From Paludibacter sp. (GTDB lineage: Bacteria > Bacteroidota > Bacteroidia > Bacteroidales > Paludibacteraceae): a stretch of 8,953 nucleotides of DNA. Location of the stretch: positions 1 to 8,953 of the forward strand of contig JAUSNQ010000069.1 in the NCBI GenBank assembly GCA_030655595.1, given 5' to 3'. A program made the translations under genes and the position numbers. The notes beneath the pieces were generated by a model that worked only from the letters and a program-made list of their open reading frames with translations, did not search any database and was not told the origin of the DNA. Positions 6,514-8,953 of the stretch are shown in pieces; position 1 is the first letter of the stretch; each line of letters begins with the position of its first letter.

Positions 6514-7433
6514 CACACCCCAGCACCATCTTGATGATAGAACCGGTAGCTTTCGGGTTTAATCCCGAAACTGCTGTGAATAACTATTTTCAAGAGCAAA
6601 ACAAGCTTCCTGATTCAGCAATTCAAGGACTTGCAAAGGATGAGTTCTCGGCGATGGTCATGCAGTTGAGAGTTAAAGGCATTCAGGTTATTGTGGTAAA
6701 AGATACGCTGGAACCTCATACACCAGACTCGATTTTTCCGAATAACTGGATTTCATTTCACGAAGATGGCCGGGTTGTGCTTTATCCGATGTTTGCCCAA
6801 AACCGACGCATGGAAAGACGCTTAGACATCATCCGGATAGTTCGGAAAAAAGAATTTGAGATCACTGACCTAGTAGATTATACTCATCATGAAGGTAAAA
6901 ATCTTTTTTTGGAAGGTACAGGAAGTATGATTCTCGATCGCGATAATAAAATTGCTTACGCAGCTTTATCCGAAAGAACTAATATGGATTTATTTGAGCA
7001 TTTTTGTTCAGAATTTGGCTATCAACCGATCTGTTTTTCGGCCTTTCAATCTATCAATAAGCAACGTTTACCTATTTATCATACGAATGTGATGTTATGT
7101 GTCGCTGATAAGTTTGTAGTCGTATGTCTTGCTAGTATTGACAATGTCGCTGAAAAAGAAAAATTAAAGGTCTCATTTGTGAAAACAGATAAAGAAATCA
7201 TTGAAATAACTGAAAAACAAATGAATAGCTTTGCAGGAAATATGCTTCAGGTTAGCAATCAGGATGGAAAACTATTTTTAGTCATGTCGTTATCTGCTTA
7301 TGATTCGCTTACAAAAGAGCAAATTATCAAATTAGAAACATATAACGAGTTGATCGTAGTACCGGTTTCAACAATTGAAAATTCAGGAGGAGGGAGTGTT
7401 CGTTGCATGATGCTGGAAGTTTTTGGAGAGTAA
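6510..7433 (+). CDS. ctlX: CtlX-like citrulline hydrolase (citrulline ureidase), arginine deiminase-related
   Basis: A 307-residue protein that begins within the stop of the previous gene (ATGA, 4-bp overlap), so translation is probably coupled. Motifs in order: TPDSIFPNNWISFHEDG (71-87), VVLYPMFAQNRRMERR (89-104), LEGTGSMILDR (134-144; Glu135), IYHTNVMLCV (189-198) with candidate catalytic His191, and NSGGGSVRCMMLEV (291-304) with candidate nucleophile Cys299. This is the pattern of the CtlX family, described in Francisella as a citrulline ureidase that converts citrulline to ornithine, carbon dioxide and ammonia. The upstream gene should make citrulline and the downstream gene should use ornithine, which supports that reaction. 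The length suits the family and no catalytic motif is missing. It is cytoplasmic, with no signal peptide. Its activity in this organism is inferred; a related guanidine- or ureido-compound hydrolase activity cannot be excluded. Confidence 0.87.
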   Translation: MTHPSTILMIEPVAFGFNPETAVNNYFQEQNKLPDSAIQGLAKDEFSAMVMQLRVKGIQVIVVKDTLEPHTPDSIFPNNWISFHEDGRVVLYPMFAQNRRMERRLDIIRIVRKKEFEITDLVDYTHHEGKNLFLEGTGSMILDRDNKIAYAALSERTNMDLFEHFCSEFGYQPICFSAFQSINKQRLPIYHTNVMLCVADKFVVVCLASIDNVAEKEKLKVSFVKTDKEIIEITEKQMNSFAGNMLQVSNQDGKLFLVMSLSAYDSLTKEQIIKLETYNELIVVPVSTIENSGGGSVRCMMLEVFGE

Positions 7434-7476
7434 GTGATTTTAATAGTAGAGAACAATTTGTAAATAACAGGAAAAT

Positions 7477-8715
7477 ATGGAAGAAAAGAAACACACTGCA
7501 CAAGAATTAATTGAGATGGAAAACCAATACGGTGCACACAATTATCATCCACTACCAGTTGTGCTTGAACGGGGTGAAGGTATTTATGTGTGGGATGTTG
7601 ACGGTAAACGGTACTTTGATTTTTTATCAGCTTATTCAGCAGTAAATCAAGGACATTGTCATCCGAAAATTGTAGCAGCATTGCAACGGCAAGCCGCAAA
7701 ACTCACCCTGACTTCACGGGCTTTTTACAACAGTCAGTTGGGAGTATTCGAAAAATTTGTAACCAGTTATTTCGGATACGAAAAGGTCTTGCCAATGAAT
7801 ACCGGAGCCGAAGCCGTTGAGACAGCCATCAAGCTTTGTCGCAAATGGGCTTATGAAAAGAAAGGCTTGCCTGAGCATGGAGCACAAATCGTAGTTTGTA
7901 AAAACAATTTTCATGGTCGCACAACCACCATCATTTCATTCTCCAGCGATGCCGATGCATTTCAGCATTTCGGACCTTACACGCCGGGATTTATTATCAT
8001 TCCTTATAATGACAGTGCCGCGCTTGAAAAGGTTTTAAAAGATAATCCCAATATTGCCGGCTTTTTGGTTGAACCGATACAGGGAGAAGCCGGAGCTTAT
8101 GTTCCTGATGACGGCTACCTGAAAAAATGTTTTGATTTGTGTCAGCAACACGAAGTCCTGTTTATTGCGGATGAAATTCAAACCGGCATTGCACGAACAG
8201 GCAAATTGCTGGCTTGTCATTACGAAAATGTGCATCCCGAGATCCTGATTTTAGGCAAAGCACTCTCCGGGGGTGTTTATCCTGTTTCCTGTGTGCTTGC
8301 AAGTAATGCCATCATGGATGTTTTTCATCCCGGGCAACATGGTTCTACTTTTGGTGGAAATCCACTGGCTGCTGCAGTTGCCATAACAGCGCTGGAAGTG
8401 GTGCGTGATGAAAAGTTAGCTGAAAATGCATTTCAACTTGGACTTTACTTCAGGGCTGAATTGGAAAAACTATGCAAAACGTCTAATATCGCCGTGTTAG
8501 TTCGCGGAAAGGGTTTGTTAAATGCACTGGTTATCAACAATGAGGGACATAAAAACTTAGCATGGGACATCTGTCTGAAGTTAGCAGAGAACGGCTTGCT
8601 GGCAAAACCTACACACACCAGTATTATACGTTTTGCACCTCCTTTGGTAATAACCAAAAAGGAAATAGAAAAATGTATTGAAATTATCAAAGATACAATC
8701 TGTTCATTTGAATAA
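7477..8715 (+). CDS. rocD: Ornithine--oxo-acid aminotransferase (ornithine delta-aminotransferase)
   Basis: A 412-residue class III PLP-dependent aminotransferase of normal family length. It moves the delta-amino group of ornithine to 2-oxoglutarate, giving glutamate semialdehyde (in equilibrium with pyrroline-5-carboxylate) and glutamate. Marks: [17 protein letters not shown] (19-35), typical of ornithine aminotransferases rather than acetylornithine enzymes; [12 protein letters not shown] (108-119) for cofactor phosphate binding; NNFHGRT (143-149); VEPIQGEAG (198-206); [12 protein letters not shown] (231-242); the PLP-binding lysine K261 in [20 protein letters not shown] (289-300); and RFAPPL (385-390). 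It starts 43 bp after the CtlX-like gene with AGGA a few bases before the ATG and no exact -7 promoter element between, so it is probably in the same transcript. It ends in tandem TAA codons. It completes the route from arginine toward glutamate or proline, though a biosynthetic use cannot be ruled out. Confidence 0.93.
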   Translation: MEEKKHTAQELIEMENQYGAHNYHPLPVVLERGEGIYVWDVDGKRYFDFLSAYSAVNQGHCHPKIVAALQRQAAKLTLTSRAFYNSQLGVFEKFVTSYFGYEKVLPMNTGAEAVETAIKLCRKWAYEKKGLPEHGAQIVVCKNNFHGRTTTIISFSSDADAFQHFGPYTPGFIIIPYNDSAALEKVLKDNPNIAGFLVEPIQGEAGAYVPDDGYLKKCFDLCQQHEVLFIADEIQTGIARTGKLLACHYENVHPEILILGKALSGGVYPVSCVLASNAIMDVFHPGQHGSTFGGNPLAAAVAITALEVVRDEKLAENAFQLGLYFRAELEKLCKTSNIAVLVRGKGLLNALVINNEGHKNLAWDICLKLAENGLLAKPTHTSIIRFAPPLVITKKEIEKCIEIIKDTICSFE

Positions 8716-8721
8716 TAATTG

Positions 8722-8729
8722 TAAATTTG
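8722..8729 (+). promoter_or_regulatory. Bacteroidota-type -7 promoter element for the esterase gene
   Basis: TAAATTTG matches TAnnTTTG exactly, just after the rocD stop codons and 44 bp before the ATG at 8774, giving a predicted leader of roughly 40 nt. A TTTG at 8707-8710 is too close to serve as a standard -33 box. It suggests that the esterase gene is transcribed separately from the arginine operon. Confidence 0.5.
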
Positions 8730-8773
8730 CGAGTTGAAAATCAACCATTATTTCTTCATTAAAAATTATACCC

Positions 8774-8953
8774 ATGAAACAAAAACATGTATTGTTATCG
8801 TTATTCCTTTTTGGATTACTCTTTAATCTGTCTGCTGAAATCAAACTTCCCGCATTTTTTTCGAGCGAAATGGTATTGCAAAAACAAACCACAGAAAAAA
8901 TCTGGGGAAAAGCCGAGCCAAATAAAAGAGTCTCTCTTTTTACGAGTTGGAAC
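8774..8953 (+). CDS. Sialate O-acetylesterase-type esterase (5' part only, cut by window edge)
   Basis: I translated this from the ATG at 8774; 60 residues are visible and the frame is open at the window end. MKQKHVLLSLFLFGLLFNLS is a clear signal peptide, probably cleaved after Ala21. The mature start, IKLPAFFSSEMVLQ (23-36) followed by IWGKAEPNKRV (43-53), is the characteristic N-terminal beta-domain of sialate 9-O-acetylesterase-like (SASA family) proteins, which remove O-acetyl groups from sialic acids or other glycans. The catalytic GQSN block lies beyond the window and cannot be checked. The protein should be exported to the periplasm or cell surface. It has its own promoter element and is 58 bp from rocD, so a functional link to arginine use is unlikely. 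Bacteroidota commonly carry such esterases in glycan-degrading loci, so glycan genes may follow. Confidence 0.85.
   Translation, partial: MKQKHVLLSLFLFGLLFNLSAEIKLPAFFSSEMVLQKQTTEKIWGKAEPNKRVSLFTSWN

Noticed and set aside
7434..7476. Separate promoter for rocD in the 43-bp gap
   Set aside because: The closest match to TAnnTTTG (ACAATTTG at 7453-7460) lacks the leading TA, so read-through from the upstream genes is the simpler reading.
7298..7699. 133-codon open frame on the minus strand
   Set aside because: It is antisense to the CtlX-like and rocD genes, both with complete family motifs, and shows no domain of its own.
8733..8745. GTTGA-AAA-TCAAC hairpin after rocD as a terminator
   Set aside because: The stem is only 5 bp with a 3-base loop and no T-tract follows; it also lies downstream of the -7 element, within the predicted leader of the esterase gene.

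Overview
The window looks like chromosomal DNA of a member of the Bacteroidota, possibly Bacteroidales-like. The evidence is moderately AT-rich sequence, gene starts that mostly lack a Shine-Dalgarno sequence, an exact TAnnTTTG (-7 type) element upstream of each of the four apparent transcription units, and familiar Bacteroidota gene types: a sialate O-acetylesterase, a 5'-nucleotidase split into two genes, and a PDZ-linked aspartyl protease. The genus cannot be fixed from the sequence alone.

Left part, minus strand (1-3992), read right to left: an MBOAT membrane O-acyltransferase of the AlgI/DltB type, its probable SGNH-like partner, a lipoprotein consisting of a 5'-nucleotidase C-terminal domain, and the start of a 5'-nucleotidase metallophosphoesterase cut by the window edge. 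Gaps are 3 bp, a 1-bp overlap and 12 bp, so this is almost certainly one operon. The first two genes probably acetylate an exported glycan or other surface molecule. The last two probably form a two-subunit periplasmic or surface nucleotidase.

Centre (3993-5592): a divergent promoter region, then a single exported protein with two retropepsin-like DTG motifs and a C-terminal PDZ domain, then a 196-bp intergenic region with a promoter and a 7-bp inverted repeat.

Right part, plus strand (5593-8715): three genes that together read as an arginine catabolic route without arginase. An arginine deiminase/amidinotransferase-fold enzyme overlaps by 4 bp a CtlX-like citrulline hydrolase, and ornithine aminotransferase (rocD) follows after 43 bp. 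The predicted flow is arginine to citrulline to ornithine to glutamate semialdehyde. The window ends in the first 60 codons of an exported sialate O-acetylesterase-type esterase with its own promoter element.

I saw no RNA genes, insertion sequences, CRISPR arrays or convincing intrinsic terminators. The gene families are all known. The points most worth following up are the gene combinations: the three-enzyme arginine module, the split nucleotidase joined to an acetylation pair, and the missing acidic residue in the SGNH-like partner.
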